Of a stretch of DNA of 64,000 nucleotides, positions 8,652-17,907 are shown one piece after another. Origin of the DNA: Clostridia bacterium (GTDB lineage: Bacteria > Acidobacteriota > Terriglobia > Terriglobales > Acidobacteriaceae). Where the stretch lies: contig DATMYA010000052.1 in assembly GCA_035561135.1 (NCBI GenBank), positions 175,955 through 239,954 of the forward strand, read 5' to 3'. Below the pieces are notes generated by a model that was not told where the DNA came from, made no database searches, and saw only the letters and a list, made by a program, of their open reading frames with translations. Every line of letters begins with the position of its first letter. Position 1 is the stretch's first letter. A program made the translations under genes and the position numbers.

Positions 8652-9755
8652 ATGCGTAGTCGATGCGCGCTTCTCGTAGTGCTTTTTATCGCCTGCGCCG
8701 CTCCTGCGCTTGTCGCACAAACCGCTACCGCTCAGATGGTGACGTTCCGCATAAAGCTCACGCTCTCCGCCGACAATCGACAGCAGGCGGGGAGCTCCGC
8801 ACAACCAGGAGTTAATGCTCAGGAGCGCAGCGGTCCTGGCGTAGCGTATGTAACAGGCGCCGGGACAACAATGCAGATTCGTATCCAGGTCATCGACGAG
8901 AATGGGTCCACGCTAGGTGAGCAGTCCCCCGACAGCGAGGGCTCGGCCACTTTCGAGGTCGTCGGCCAGATACAGAAGGGCAATGTTCGCATTTATCCCA
9001 CCTATCGCGTACGGGTCTTCGGTCCCGAGATCGAAGAGGTATGGGCGGAAGGCGTGGAGCCCGGGCGCTCCGATCGTATGCTGATGATGCAGGTGCGCCG
9101 AAAGGGAGAGAAACCCGCTACTGCGAAGGACAAGTCGATGGTTTCGGCCTCAGCCCTAAAGATACCCCGAAAGGCGCAGAAGGAACTCGACGCTGGCAAT
9201 GAAGCGCTAGGGAACGGCAAGCTCGACAAAGCTCGCGAACACTTTGATCGCGCAACGCAGATCTATCCGCAGTTCGACCAGGCGTGGAACAACCTTGGCG
9301 TGGTACGGATGAAGCAGGGAGACCGCGCAGGTGGACAGCAGGCATTCGAGGCCGCGCTCAAGATTAATGACAAGTTTGCACGAGCGTATGTAAACCTGGC
9401 GAGACTGGCGCTGCAAGACAATGACTATAAGCAGGCAAGCGAGTTGCTGAAGAAATCGCTTTCGACTGAACCGCTCAATGCAGAGGCGCTTTCGATGGCG
9501 TGCCAGGCGGACTTTCTCGCCGGCAACCTGGAACAGGTAGTGAGCAACGCGCGGAAGCTTCATACGATTCCGCACGACGGCCAGGCGCTTGGCCATTACG
9601 CTGCGGGTTCCGCGTTGCAGCAGTTGAACAGACCTTCGGAAGCGATCACCGAGTACACGCTATTTCTGAAGGAAGCACCCCAGAGTCCGCTCACGCTGAA
9701 AGCGCGCGAGGCAATCTCTGAACTCGGAAAACAAGTACAGGTCGAATCCCACTGA
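8652..9755 (+). CDS. Secreted TPR-repeat protein
   Basis: The 367-residue protein has a signal peptide (LLVVLFIACAAPALVAQ), then a beta-rich region of about 130 residues (MVTFRIKLTLSADN... VVGQIQKGNVRIYPTYRV), then at least four TPR units from about residue 175. Examples are KAREHFDRATQIYPQFDQAW and AGGQQAFEAALKINDKFARA. TPR arrays bind partner proteins, so a periplasmic scaffold or assembly role is likely; no specific partner can be named. It begins 21 bases after the zinc-ribbon gene and ends 44 bases before rlmI. The three genes on this strand may be co-transcribed up to the terminator at 11013. Confidence 0.8.
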   Translation: MRSRCALLVVLFIACAAPALVAQTATAQMVTFRIKLTLSADNRQQAGSSAQPGVNAQERSGPGVAYVTGAGTTMQIRIQVIDENGSTLGEQSPDSEGSATFEVVGQIQKGNVRIYPTYRVRVFGPEIEEVWAEGVEPGRSDRMLMMQVRRKGEKPATAKDKSMVSASALKIPRKAQKELDAGNEALGNGKLDKAREHFDRATQIYPQFDQAWNNLGVVRMKQGDRAGGQQAFEAALKINDKFARAYVNLARLALQDNDYKQASELLKKSLSTEPLNAEALSMACQADFLAGNLEQVVSNARKLHTIPHDGQALGHYAAGSALQQLNRPSEAITEYTLFLKEAPQSPLTLKAREAISELGKQVQVESH

Positions 9756-9799
9756 GCCGCACGTTTACACCTACGACAGATACAAGCAACAATCCTCGC

Positions 9800-10990
9800 G
9801 TGATCGTGAGCCCTCGCGGAGCAGCCCGCCTGCGCAGCGGACACGTATGGGTTTACCAGTCCGACATCAAATCAGCACGCAACATCGCTCCGGCTTCCAC
9901 GGTGTCAGTTTACGACGATCACGCGAGCTTCTACGGCACAGCGCTTTATAGCAGCACCTCGCAGATCGCGATTCGCATGTTGGGCTCGCAAGCGATACCG
10001 GCGGAGCGCACGGCGGAGGTGGTTGCGGAGCGCGTGCGCGCCGCCATCCACTACCGTCGCAACGTGGTGCGCGATACCAATGCCTATCGCGTCGTCTTCA
10101 GCGAGGCGGATTTTCTGCCGGGACTGATCGTGGACCGCTACAACGATATGCTTTCGTTGCAAGTGCTTACGCAAGCGATGGATCAGGCACCGGTGCGAGA
10201 AGCGGTGCTGCGGGAACTTGTGCAGGAACTCGATCCGGTATGCATCGTGGAGCGCGTGGAGCCTCGGATTCGCGAACTGGAGCAGCTGCCGCCGCTTGAG
10301 GGTGGCGTTATTTGGACCAGGGACGGCGCGCAGCCCAAGAGCAGCACAACGTTCACTATGAACGGCCTGAGGTTCCAGTACGACGCACACGGCGGGCAGA
10401 AGACCGGCGCGTTTCTCGATCAGCGCGAGAACTACTCGGCGGCGGAAAGGTATGCGCATGGCCGGGCTCTGGACGTCTTCTGCTATCAAGGCGGCTTTGC
10501 GCTGCATCTGGCGCGGACATGTGAGCAGGTGACGGGTGTGGACGCGTCGCGTCCGGCGCTGGAAATCGCCAATCAGAATGCAGCATTGAATGCCGGCCTC
10601 TACAACGGGCGCGAAATCGAGTGGGTGGAGGCAAACGCCTTCGACCTGCTACGCGACTACTCCGATGGCGGCGAGGAGTACGACACTGTCGTGCTCGATC
10701 CGCCGGCATTTGCGAAGACGAAACGGACCCTCGACACGGCCGTTCGGGGTTATAAGGAACTGAACCTACGGGCATTGAAGATGGTAAAGGCCGGGGGAGT
10801 GCTCGTAACCTGCTCGTGCTCCTACCACGTGAGCGAGGCCGAATTCCTGCAAATGCTGACCTCGGCAGCCGTGGACGCCCGGCGTCAGGTCAGAATTCTC
10901 GAAAAGCGAGTTCAGGCGCAGGACCATCCAGTTCTGCTTACGGTACCTGAAACCAGCTATCTGAAGTGCATCATCTGCCAAATCACCTAG
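9800..10990 (+). CDS. rlmI: RlmI-like 23S rRNA cytosine-C5 methyltransferase
   Basis: This class I SAM-dependent rRNA methyltransferase of the RlmI/RlmK family has 396 residues, the expected size. An N-terminal PUA domain is recognisable in SPRGAARLRSGHVWVYQSD. The methyltransferase core shows motif I as LDVFCYQGGFALHLA, motif IV as VVLDPPAFAK, and CSCSYH with the catalytic cysteines typical of m5C enzymes. In E. coli RlmI modifies C1962 of 23S rRNA; the same target is inferred here. No ATG is available upstream, so the GTG at 9800 is the best start, giving a slightly short N-terminus. A terminator follows 22 bases after the stop. Confidence 0.92.
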   Translation: MIVSPRGAARLRSGHVWVYQSDIKSARNIAPASTVSVYDDHASFYGTALYSSTSQIAIRMLGSQAIPAERTAEVVAERVRAAIHYRRNVVRDTNAYRVVFSEADFLPGLIVDRYNDMLSLQVLTQAMDQAPVREAVLRELVQELDPVCIVERVEPRIRELEQLPPLEGGVIWTRDGAQPKSSTTFTMNGLRFQYDAHGGQKTGAFLDQRENYSAAERYAHGRALDVFCYQGGFALHLARTCEQVTGVDASRPALEIANQNAALNAGLYNGREIEWVEANAFDLLRDYSDGGEEYDTVVLDPPAFAKTKRTLDTAVRGYKELNLRALKMVKAGGVLVTCSCSYHVSEAEFLQMLTSAAVDARRQVRILEKRVQAQDHPVLLTVPETSYLKCIICQIT

Positions 10991-11012
10991 AGCTATTTGA
11001 AAAGCAGGAAAC

Positions 11013-11040
11013 AAAGCGCCTTCAAGGCGCTTTTTCTGTT
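11013..11040 (+). terminator. Intrinsic terminator after rlmI
   Basis: AAAGCGCC pairs with GGCGCTTT around a TTCAA loop, continuing directly into TTCTGTTT. This closes the zinc ribbon-TPR-rlmI transcription unit. Confidence 0.9.
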
Positions 11041-11075
11041 TGTAAGCTGTTGAATAAAAATATTACTTCCTCAAC

Positions 11076-11104
11076 TTGACAGCGATGCGCTCATATTTTA
11101 TGCT
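11076..11104 (+). promoter_or_regulatory. Sigma70-type promoter of the small heat-shock gene
   Basis: A perfect -35 box TTGACA (11076-11081) is separated by 17 bases from TATGCT (11099-11104). The region is AT-rich between a terminator and the hsp20 gene, whose ATG lies about 80 bases further. No CIRCE inverted repeat is seen in the leader. Confidence 0.7.
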
Positions 11105-11186
11105 ATTTGTACGCTGAACCAGAGATTCGCGCTTGTTCAGCATTTGCAACAATGACATTCAAGTTGCGTTTTGGAGGTAAAAGATC

Positions 11187-11660
11187 ATGGCGATGCTAAC
11201 GCGTTGGGAACCTTTCCGTGAGATTTCCACTTTGCAGGAACGGATGAACCGTCTGTTCAACCAGCAGTACGGGAGCGGGATGGGCTCCGAGGATAGCCTG
11301 ACTGCTACCGCATTCATGCCTCCGGTCGATGTATATGAGGATGAGCACAGCGTACAGTTGCGAATGGAAGTCCCGGGGATCGACGAGAAGGACATCCACA
11401 TTCAATTGGAGAACAATGTTCTGACAGTGAGTGGAGAGCGCAAATTCGAGAAGGACGAAAAAGAAGATAACTTCCGTCGCGTGGAGCGTCGTTACGGCAA
11501 CTTCTCTCGCCAGTTCATGTTGCCGAACACGGTGAACAGCGAAGACGTGAAGGCCGACTATGACAAGGGCCTGTTGAAAATCCGCCTGGGCAAGCGCGCA
11601 GAAGCCAAACCGAAGCAGATCAAAATCGGCGGTGGCGGCAAGACGCTGGAAGCAGCATAA
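11187..11660 (+). CDS. Hsp20 small heat-shock chaperone
   Basis: This ATP-independent holdase of the alpha-crystallin/IbpA family keeps unfolding proteins soluble. Of the 157 residues, the crystallin domain spans about 45-145. It includes PPVDVYEDEHSVQLRMEVPG, the conserved LTVSGER and the strand pair ending GLLKIRLGK. The usual IXI tail motif is weakly represented by IKIGG. GGAGGT ends 8 bases before the ATG at 11187, a strong ribosome-binding site. It sits 129 bases upstream of clpB with no terminator between, so the two chaperones may be co-expressed: Hsp20-bound aggregates are a substrate of ClpB disaggregase. Confidence 0.95.
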   Translation: MAMLTRWEPFREISTLQERMNRLFNQQYGSGMGSEDSLTATAFMPPVDVYEDEHSVQLRMEVPGIDEKDIHIQLENNVLTVSGERKFEKDEKEDNFRRVERRYGNFSRQFMLPNTVNSEDVKADYDKGLLKIRLGKRAEAKPKQIKIGGGGKTLEAA

Positions 11661-11789
11661 CTGGCGCACCAAAAATAATAACGGCGCACGAAAAGCGGCG
11701 GACGCGAATCGAACGAATGGGGAGATGGGGGGCAAACCTTGTCTCCCCGCAATTTTGCAAAAAGGAAGTAAAAGGTACGGAGCTTAGAG

Positions 11790-14432
11790 ATGGCGATACG
11801 TTGGGACAAGTTGACGGTGAAGGCGCAGGAGGCGGTGCAGCGCGCGAGCGAGTTGGCGTCCGAGCACGGCAATCCGGAGTTGATGCCGGTACACGTGCTG
11901 CTGGCGCTGTTGGAAGATCGCGAAGGCATTGTTGGGCCGTTGCTCGCAAAAATCGGAATTCAGGCGCTGGCATTGTCGGCGGCAGCGACCAGGGAGATTG
12001 AGCGCCTTCCGAAGCTATCGGGCGCCTCCGCCCAACCACATCTTTCCGATTCGGCGTCGCAGCTGCTGGATAGCGCTTTCAAGGAGGCGTCAAACTTCAA
12101 GGACGAGTACGTCTCCACCGAGCACATGTTGCTGGCGATACCGCAATTGAAACGCGACCCAGCGCAGAAGATCCTGATCGCTGCGGGCGCGACCTACGAA
12201 ACCATCCTGAAGGCCTTGAGCGTAGTGCGCGGAAGCCAGTCGGTAACGGACCAGAACCCCGAGGCCAAGTACCAGGCGCTTGAGCGATACGCTCGCGACC
12301 TGACGGAGCTGGCGAGGAGGGGCAAACTCGATCCGGTGATCGGGCGTGACGAGGAAGTCCGTCGCGTTGTCCAGGTGCTGTCGCGCAGGACTAAGAACAA
12401 CCCTGTGTTGATCGGCGAACCGGGCGTTGGAAAAACAGCGATTGTCGAGGGCCTGGCGCAGCGAATCGTTTCAGGCGATGTGCCGGAGCAGTTGAAGAAC
12501 AAGCGCGTGGTGTCGCTCGACCTGGGCGCGATGCTGGCAGGCGCGAAGTATCGCGGCGAGTTTGAAGATCGTCTGAAGGCCGTGTTGAAGGAGATTGAGG
12601 AATCCGAGGGAAGAATCATCCTGTTCATCGATGAGCTGCACACGCTGGTGGGCGCGGGAGCCGCCGAGGGCGCGATCGATGCCAGCAACATGCTGAAGCC
12701 AGCGCTGGCGCGCGGTGAACTCCGCGCGATTGGTGCGACCACGCTCGCCGAATATCGCAAGTACATCGAAAAAGACGCCGCGCTGGAGCGCCGCTTCCAA
12801 ATTGTTTTCGTGGGCGAGCCGAACGTGGAAGACACCATCGCCATCCTGCGCGGGCTGAAAGAGAAGTACGAAGTGCATCACGGCGTCCGCATCAAGGATT
12901 CGGCGATTGTTGCGGCGGCAACGCTGTCTCATCGCTATATCACCGACCGGTTTCTGCCGGACAAAGCGATTGACCTGATCGATGAGGCGGCAGCTTCTCT
13001 GCGAATTCAGATTGACTCGATGCCAACGGAAATCGATCAGCTTGAACGCCGCGCTACACAACTGGAGATCGAGCGCGAGGCGTTGAAGAAGGAACAAGAC
13101 CCGAACTCGAAGGAGCGACTGCAGGTATTGGAACGAGAGCTTGCGGAACTTCGCGAGCAGGCGAATGTCTTAAAGGCACGGTGGAAGAACGAGAAGGAAT
13201 CCATCACGCGAGTGCGCGAACTGAAAGAGCGCATCGAGAACCTGAAGCTGGAAGAGCAGCGCGAAGAGCGCTTCGGCAATTACGAGCGCGTGGCGCAGAT
13301 TCGCTACGGCGATCTGCGGCAGGCCGAGGCCGAGTTACAGGTTCTGAATGCAAAACTCGACGGGGCATCAACGAACGGCAGTGCGCGTATGTTGAAGGAA
13401 GAAGTGGATGAAGAAGATGTCGCGCGCATCGTCAGCAAGTGGACTGGCATTCCAGTGTCGAGGATGCTGGAAGGCGAAGTTAAGAAATTGATCGAGATGG
13501 AGGATCGGCTCCGCCGGCGCGTGATTGGGCAGGATGCGGCGCTGCAGCACGTGGCGAACGCGATACGACGTTCGCGTGCCGGACTGAGCGATCCGCGGCG
13601 TCCGATCGGTTCGTTCATCTTTCTGGGGCCGACGGGCGTTGGTAAGACGGAGCTTGCGCGTGCGCTCGCGGAGTTCCTGTTTGACGACGAGCATGCAATG
13701 GTTCGCATCGACATGAGCGAATACATGGAGAAGCACGCAGTGTCGCGGCTGATCGGCGCGCCTCCGGGATACGTTGGCTACGAGGAGGGCGGGCAGTTGA
13801 CCGAGGCTGTGCGGCGGCGTCCCTATTCGGTCGTGCTGTTTGATGAGGTCGAGAAGGCGCATCCGGATGTGTTCAACGTCTTCCTGCAGATCATGGATGA
13901 CGGTCGGCTGACGGACGGCAAGGGCCGCATCGTGGACTTCAAGAACACGATCATAATCATGACTTCGAACATAGGATCCGTGTATCTGCAGGCGGAAGGC
14001 TTGCGTACTCCCGAAGCGTTTGAGGAAGCACGCAAGCGCGTGATGGACGCGTTGCAGGAACACTTCAAGCCGGAGTTCCTGAACCGCGTGGATGACGTGA
14101 TCATCTTCAATCCGCTCGGAATGGAGCAACTGTCGCAGATCATAGAACTGCGACTTGAGGACGTACGCAGGCTCTTGGCGGGCCGCAAGATTTCGCTGGA
14201 GCTGACGGATGCGGCGAAGCGCGTGCTCACTACATACGGGTACGATATGAATTACGGTGCGCGTCCGCTGAAGCGGGCGATTCAGCGACTCGTACAGGAT
14301 TCGTTGGCGCTGAAGATCCTGGATGGGGAAGTCCTCCACGGCGACCACGTGGTGGTGGATGCCGACGGCGACAAGCTTACGTTCAAGGTGGAGCGCCACG
14401 CCGAGCGCGAGCCGACGGCAACGCGAGTGTGA
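11790..14432 (+). CDS. clpB: ClpB, ATP-dependent protein disaggregase
   Basis: ClpB is a hexameric AAA+ machine that works with DnaK to rescue aggregated proteins in the cytoplasm. The 880 residues show, in order, a Clp N-domain repeat pair (residues 1-150), AAA-1 with Walker A GEPGVGKT and Walker [10 protein letters not shown], a coiled-coil middle domain rich in E/R/L (about 410-530), and AAA-2 with GPTGVGKT and [16 protein letters not shown]. The middle domain distinguishes ClpB from ClpA, and there is no IGL-type ClpP-binding loop. The ATG at 11790 follows GGAG-like sequence weakly. It is the second gene after hsp20. A large palindromic repeat begins at its stop codon. Confidence 0.97.
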   Translation: MAIRWDKLTVKAQEAVQRASELASEHGNPELMPVHVLLALLEDREGIVGPLLAKIGIQALALSAAATREIERLPKLSGASAQPHLSDSASQLLDSAFKEASNFKDEYVSTEHMLLAIPQLKRDPAQKILIAAGATYETILKALSVVRGSQSVTDQNPEAKYQALERYARDLTELARRGKLDPVIGRDEEVRRVVQVLSRRTKNNPVLIGEPGVGKTAIVEGLAQRIVSGDVPEQLKNKRVVSLDLGAMLAGAKYRGEFEDRLKAVLKEIEESEGRIILFIDELHTLVGAGAAEGAIDASNMLKPALARGELRAIGATTLAEYRKYIEKDAALERRFQIVFVGEPNVEDTIAILRGLKEKYEVHHGVRIKDSAIVAAATLSHRYITDRFLPDKAIDLIDEAAASLRIQIDSMPTEIDQLERRATQLEIEREALKKEQDPNSKERLQVLERELAELREQANVLKARWKNEKESITRVRELKERIENLKLEEQREERFGNYERVAQIRYGDLRQAEAELQVLNAKLDGASTNGSARMLKEEVDEEDVARIVSKWTGIPVSRMLEGEVKKLIEMEDRLRRRVIGQDAALQHVANAIRRSRAGLSDPRRPIGSFIFLGPTGVGKTELARALAEFLFDDEHAMVRIDMSEYMEKHAVSRLIGAPPGYVGYEEGGQLTEAVRRRPYSVVLFDEVEKAHPDVFNVFLQIMDDGRLTDGKGRIVDFKNTIIIMTSNIGSVYLQAEGLRTPEAFEEARKRVMDALQEHFKPEFLNRVDDVIIFNPLGMEQLSQIIELRLEDVRRLLAGRKISLELTDAAKRVLTTYGYDMNYGARPLKRAIQRLVQDSLALKILDGEVLHGDHVVVDADGDKLTFKVERHAEREPTATRV

Positions 14433-14672
14433 GCTACTGAGCTGCTTAGCTACTGAGCTGCTGAGCCTTTGTGCTCTCGTGTGTCTTCCTGAGCGCAGCG
14501 ACGCAGTCGCGGAGTCGAAGGAGCCCTTTCATCTGCACGGAACTGACAAAAGGGATCCTTCGACTCGGGCTTACGCCCTCGCTCAGGAAGACAAATTGGT
14601 TGTGCAGTGACTCAGCAGCTCAGTAGCTCAAAGACTCAGCAGCTCAGTAGGACGACACACGAGAGCACAAAG
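14431..14672. repeat. Large palindromic dispersed element, copy 1
   Basis: The core is an imperfect palindrome of about 110 bp (14483-14592) running from GTCTTCCTGAG to CTCAGGAAGAC. Its arms carry GAGTCGAAGGA and the complementary TCCTTCGACTC. GAGCTGCTGAG-type tandem repeats flank it on the left (14431-14466) and in inverted form on the right (about 14609-14650). A perfect 19-base inverted repeat (14467-14485 and 14654-14672) brackets the whole. The sequence is non-coding. Related copies lie at 16306, 21321 and 46540. Confidence 0.9.
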
Positions 14673-14681
14673 CGGGCAGGA

Positions 14682-14855
14682 GGAGCGCTTCGTGTGCATC
14701 GAGAGAGGAACGCTTCGTGTGCCTCGAGAAAAGTAAGGCCCGCAATGACGGCAATTGCCGTGACACCGGTGGGCCTTTCGTGTGTCTGCGCGACGCTCTT
14801 ATGCGAATCAAAGTTAAGTGAAATCAAAGTTACGCGAATCGAAGTTAATCAAATC
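14682..14855. repeat. Short degenerate tandem repeats between clpB and pirin
   Basis: Two 25-base units based on CGCTTCGTGTGC lie at 14682-14706 and 14707-14731. Three units of about 16 bases based on GCGAATCAAAGTTAA lie at 14803-14848. The rest of the gap between the palindromic element and the pirin gene holds no convincing gene. Confidence 0.65.
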
Positions 14856-14860
14856 AACCG

Positions 14861-15559
14861 CTAGGCGAGATCGAAGAGAAGGACCTCGGCGTTCTCGGTC
14901 GCTTTCAGCGCGAGCTCCGGTTCTGCTTGCACGGCAACTCCATCACCCTGCTTCAAGGCTACGCCGTTCAACTCGACTGAGCCGCGCGCAACTTGCAGCC
15001 ATGCATATCGTGCGGCGTCGAGCGTGTACGGAATTTCGTCACCGGCGGTCAAGTTGGCCACGAACAGCTTGACATCCTGATGAACGGTGACCGCACCGTC
15101 GGCACCATCGCGAGCGGCAATCAGTCGCCAGCGTCCGTGCTTGTCCTCCGGCGGAAACGACTTCTGCTCGTACTCAGGCTTCAGGCCCTTGGTGCTGGGC
15201 ATAATCCAAATTTGCAAAAGATGCACGGTGTCCGTTCGCGAGGGATTGAACTCGCTGTGAACGATGCCCTTGCCGGCCGTCATTCGCTGTCCGTCGCCGG
15301 GGCGGATGATGGAACCGTTGCCGAGCGAGTCGCGGTGTTCGAGCGCGCCCTCGAGGACATACGTAACGATCTCCATGTCGCGGTGCGGATGTTTGCCGAA
15401 GCCTTGACCGGGCGCAACAAAGTCTTCGTTGATGACGCGCAGCGCGCGGAAGTGCATGTGTTCGGGATCGTAGTAATCAGAAAATGAAAACGTATGATAC
15501 GTCTTCAGCCAGCCGTGATCGAAATGGCCGCGTTCCTCCGCGTGTCGAACCCTAATCAT
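14861..15559 (-). CDS. Pirin-family bicupin protein
   Basis: The 232-residue protein is a YhhW/pirin-type bicupin; some members act as quercetin 2,3-dioxygenases and others bind regulators. The N-terminal cupin carries the metal-site motif HPHRDMEIVTYVLEG with the following glutamate, the LEHRDSLGN segment, and GKGIVHSE. The C-terminal half is the degenerate second cupin ending in LLFDLA. The substrate cannot be deduced. AGGTGAG precedes the ATG at 15559 by a few bases. It is flanked by the tandem-repeat region downstream and is divergent from the H1-like gene, with 130 bases between the two starts. Confidence 0.9.
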   Translation of the reverse strand: MIRVRHAEERGHFDHGWLKTYHTFSFSDYYDPEHMHFRALRVINEDFVAPGQGFGKHPHRDMEIVTYVLEGALEHRDSLGNGSIIRPGDGQRMTAGKGIVHSEFNPSRTDTVHLLQIWIMPSTKGLKPEYEQKSFPPEDKHGRWRLIAARDGADGAVTVHQDVKLFVANLTAGDEIPYTLDAARYAWLQVARGSVELNGVALKQGDGVAVQAEPELALKATENAEVLLFDLA

Positions 15560-15689
15560 GTCTCACCTCAACCGATAATTATTCGATTCATTCCGCGAGC
15601 GGAGGATTCAGCGACGCTGACTGGCGCCAGGGGAGCGCGCAACCTCGCACTTTTGCAACCGCGTCTGATTACTTTGGAGGCTAAACCAC

Positions 15690-16286
15690 ATGGCAGGAAC
15701 GAAGAAATCGAGTTCGCGGTCCTCGGGAACAAAAGGCGCAACGGGCAGAAAGAGCACAGCGTCACGCGGCGGAAGCAGTTCGAGCGCACGCAAGACCGCA
15801 GGGCGAAAGACCGCGGGGCGCACGGCGTCAGCTCGCAACACGTCAGCTCGCAATACGACGGCTCGCAAGATGGCGGGCCGGAAGACCACTGCGCGCAAAT
15901 CGGCATCCGCCGGTCGAACCGGCGCAGGTTCCGCGCGGGCCGCTTCTCGCGCCACTGCCAGTCGTGAATCCAGCACTTCAAGCCGAAAATTAGTGAACCG
16001 AACAGCGGCATCCCGAAAATCGGTGTCTCGAAAGTCGGCGGCTTCGAATCGTAGCGGCGAAACGCGCAGCAGTGGTCGTCGGCGTAACACGGGATCGAAG
16101 CCGACGGCGCGTTCGCGACGGTCAACACCGCGGTACGGGCCTAAAGCTCAGGAGGAAGTAGCGACCGAAATGCGGCATATGAAGCAAGGCCGCCATAGCG
16201 CGCGCAATCCAAAACAAGCAATCGCAATCGGATTGTCGAAAGCCCGGCGCGAGGGTGCGAAAGTTCCGCCCCGCAGAGCGGCGTGA
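15690..16286 (+). CDS. Histone H1-like basic repeat protein with C-terminal DUF6496 module
   Basis: The 198 residues are extremely rich in Ser, Arg, Ala, Thr, Lys and Gly up to about residue 145. Degenerate repeats such as TAGRKTAGRTASARNTSARN resemble bacterial H1-like DNA-binding tails. The last 45 or so residues (from RYGPKAQEEVATEM through KQAIAIGLSKARREGAKVPP) match DUF6496, a short module common in Acidobacteria and some Proteobacteria. A role in DNA compaction or protection is plausible from composition but not shown. GGAGG lies about 10 bases before the ATG at 15690. Repeat-rich coding makes length variation between strains likely. Confidence 0.8.
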   Translation: MAGTKKSSSRSSGTKGATGRKSTASRGGSSSSARKTAGRKTAGRTASARNTSARNTTARKMAGRKTTARKSASAGRTGAGSARAASRATASRESSTSSRKLVNRTAASRKSVSRKSAASNRSGETRSSGRRRNTGSKPTARSRRSTPRYGPKAQEEVATEMRHMKQGRHSARNPKQAIAIGLSKARREGAKVPPRRAA

Positions 16287-16305
16287 CGCGGCGGCGGCAT
16301 CGCTC

Positions 16306-16490
16306 GGAGCTGCTGAGCTGCTGAGTCTCTGAGCTGTTGAGCCACTGAGCCAATAAGCACTGAGTTGCTCCAAAACCAATTGTCTTCCTGAGGGAGGATC
16401 CCAACCCGAGTCGAAGGAGCCCTCTTGCCAGCATCATGCCGGTCGTAGGGGCCCTTCGACTCCGCGACTCCGTCGCTGCGCTCAGAAGAC
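16306..16490. repeat. Large palindromic dispersed element, copy 2
   Basis: GAGCTGCTGAGCTGCTGAG repeats (16306-16360) precede a palindrome from GTCTTCCTGAG (16382) to CTCAGAAGAC (16490). The arms contain GAGTCGAAGGAGCCC and CCCTTCGACTC, as in copy 1, with a different central loop. It lies between the convergent H1-like and gltA genes. Confidence 0.88.
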
Positions 16491-16516
16491 AATGAGCGGC
16501 GGACTCAGTGATTCAA

Positions 16517-16557
16517 CGATACAAAAGGCCACGGACAAGCCGTGGCCTTTTGTATCG
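16517..16557. terminator. Bidirectional terminator between H1-like gene and gltA
   Basis: A perfect 18-bp stem (CGATACAAAAGGCCACGG with its complement) closes a five-base ACAAG loop, with A/T runs inside the stem on both strands. It sits 45 bases after the gltA stop and serves convergent genes. Confidence 0.9.
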
Positions 16558-16602
16558 ACTTTACAACTAATACAACTGAACGGTGCGAGCGCGAATGTCC
16601 GG

Positions 16603-17907
16603 CTAGCGGGCTGATGCCGCCGGGACCTTCTTTGCGTCCTGAACCTTCCGAAGTTCGTGTCCGGTGTAAACCTGCCGTGGGCGCGAGATCTTCTGCTCGG
16701 GGTCACGCATCAGTTCATCCCATTGCGAGAGCCATCCGGCGGTACGCGCGATGGCGAAGAGGACGGGGAACATCTCCGGCTTGAATCCCATGGCTTGCAG
16801 GATGATGCCCGAATAGAAGTCCACGTTCGGGTACAGCTTGCGTGCAACGAAGTACTCATCTTCAAGCGCGATGCGTTCGAGTTCAAGCGCGATGTCGAGG
16901 CGGGGATTGCGTCCGGTGACCTCGAAGACCTGCGTTGCTACCTGCTTAATGATGCGGGCGCGCGGGTCGTAGTTCTTGTAAACGCGGTGTCCGAAGCCCA
17001 TGAGCTTGCCGCCTCCGCCTTTGACCTGCGCGACGAAATTGGGGACATTACCAACCGTTCCGATTTCGTCGAGCATACGCAGCACGGCTTCATTGGCGCC
17101 GCCGTGCAATGGCCCGCTCAGCGCGGTTGCTGCCGCCGACGTGCAAAGGTACGGATCTGCCTGGGTACTGCCGACGCTACGCATGGTGTTGGTGCTGGCG
17201 TTCTGTTCGTGATCCGCGTGCAGTACAAAGAGAATGTCCAGCGCGCGGGCGAGCACGGGGTTGGCCACGTACTTCGGCTCGACCATCTTCCACATCATGT
17301 TCATGAAATTGCCGGTGTAGTCGAGATCGTTGTCCGGAAAGACGTACGGAAAACCGAGGCGGTGCCGATAAGAAGCGGCGGCAATGGTCGGCATCTTGGC
17401 AATGAGGCGAACGATCTGGCGGCGCCGGACAGCGGGGTCTGTGACCTTGGCAGCTTCCGGATAGACAGCGGACAGCGCAGCAACGGTGCTGCACAGAATC
17501 GCCATCGGGTGCGCATCGTAGCGGAAGCGCTGAATGAACTCGCGTACCGTCTCGTGCAGCATGGAGTGGCGCGTAATTTCGTACGCCCACGCTCCGCTCT
17601 GTTCTCTTTCGGGCAGTTCGCCGTTGAGCAGCAGGTAGGCAACGTCCAGGAAGGTGCAATGCTCAGCGAGGTCCTCGATGCTGTAGCCGCGATAGCGCAG
17701 GATTCCGCGATCACCGTCGATGTAGGTAATAGAGCTTTTGCAGGAGGCCGTGTTAGTGAAGGCGGGGTCGTAAGTCATAAGGCCGAAGTCGTCAAGGTCG
17801 GTCTTGATCTGGCGCAGATCGATGGCTCGGACGGTGCCGTTCTCGACGGGGAGCGAGTAGTTGATGTTAGTGCGATTGTCGATGACCGTTAGGGTGTCGT
17901 TCTTCAT
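16603..17907 (-). CDS. gltA: Type II citrate synthase
   Basis: Citrate synthase condenses acetyl-CoA with oxaloacetate at entry to the TCA cycle. I take the ATG at 17907, which follows AGGAGG (17915-17920) by 7 bases, giving 434 residues, the length of GltA-type enzymes. The longer open frame to 18186 is rejected. Recognisable sites are the N-terminal SSITYIDGDRGILRYRGY, ALSGPLHGGANE with one catalytic histidine, and GFGHRVYKNYDPRA with the other. The C-terminal region RQVYTGHELRKV is typical. A bidirectional terminator follows. The 575-base region upstream, shared with a divergent lipoprotein gene, must contain its promoter. Confidence 0.97.
   Translation of the reverse strand: MKNDTLTVIDNRTNINYSLPVENGTVRAIDLRQIKTDLDDFGLMTYDPAFTNTASCKSSITYIDGDRGILRYRGYSIEDLAEHCTFLDVAYLLLNGELPEREQSGAWAYEITRHSMLHETVREFIQRFRYDAHPMAILCSTVAALSAVYPEAAKVTDPAVRRRQIVRLIAKMPTIAAASYRHRLGFPYVFPDNDLDYTGNFMNMMWKMVEPKYVANPVLARALDILFVLHADHEQNASTNTMRSVGSTQADPYLCTSAAATALSGPLHGGANEAVLRMLDEIGTVGNVPNFVAQVKGGGGKLMGFGHRVYKNYDPRARIIKQVATQVFEVTGRNPRLDIALELERIALEDEYFVARKLYPNVDFYSGIILQAMGFKPEMFPVLFAIARTAGWLSQWDELMRDPEQKISRPRQVYTGHELRKVQDAKKVPAASAR

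Noticed and set aside
13368..14399. 343-codon minus-strand frame opposite clpB
   Set aside because: It is antisense to the conserved AAA-2 domain and shows only low-complexity His/Arg-rich sequence.
15568..16128. Minus-strand frame opposite the H1-like gene (Arg/Pro/Cys-rich)
   Set aside because: It mirrors the basic repeats; the plus-strand reading has a ribosome-binding site and a conserved C-terminal module.
16657..17892. 411-codon plus-strand frame opposite gltA
   Set aside because: It lies entirely antisense to citrate synthase and has no recognisable domains.
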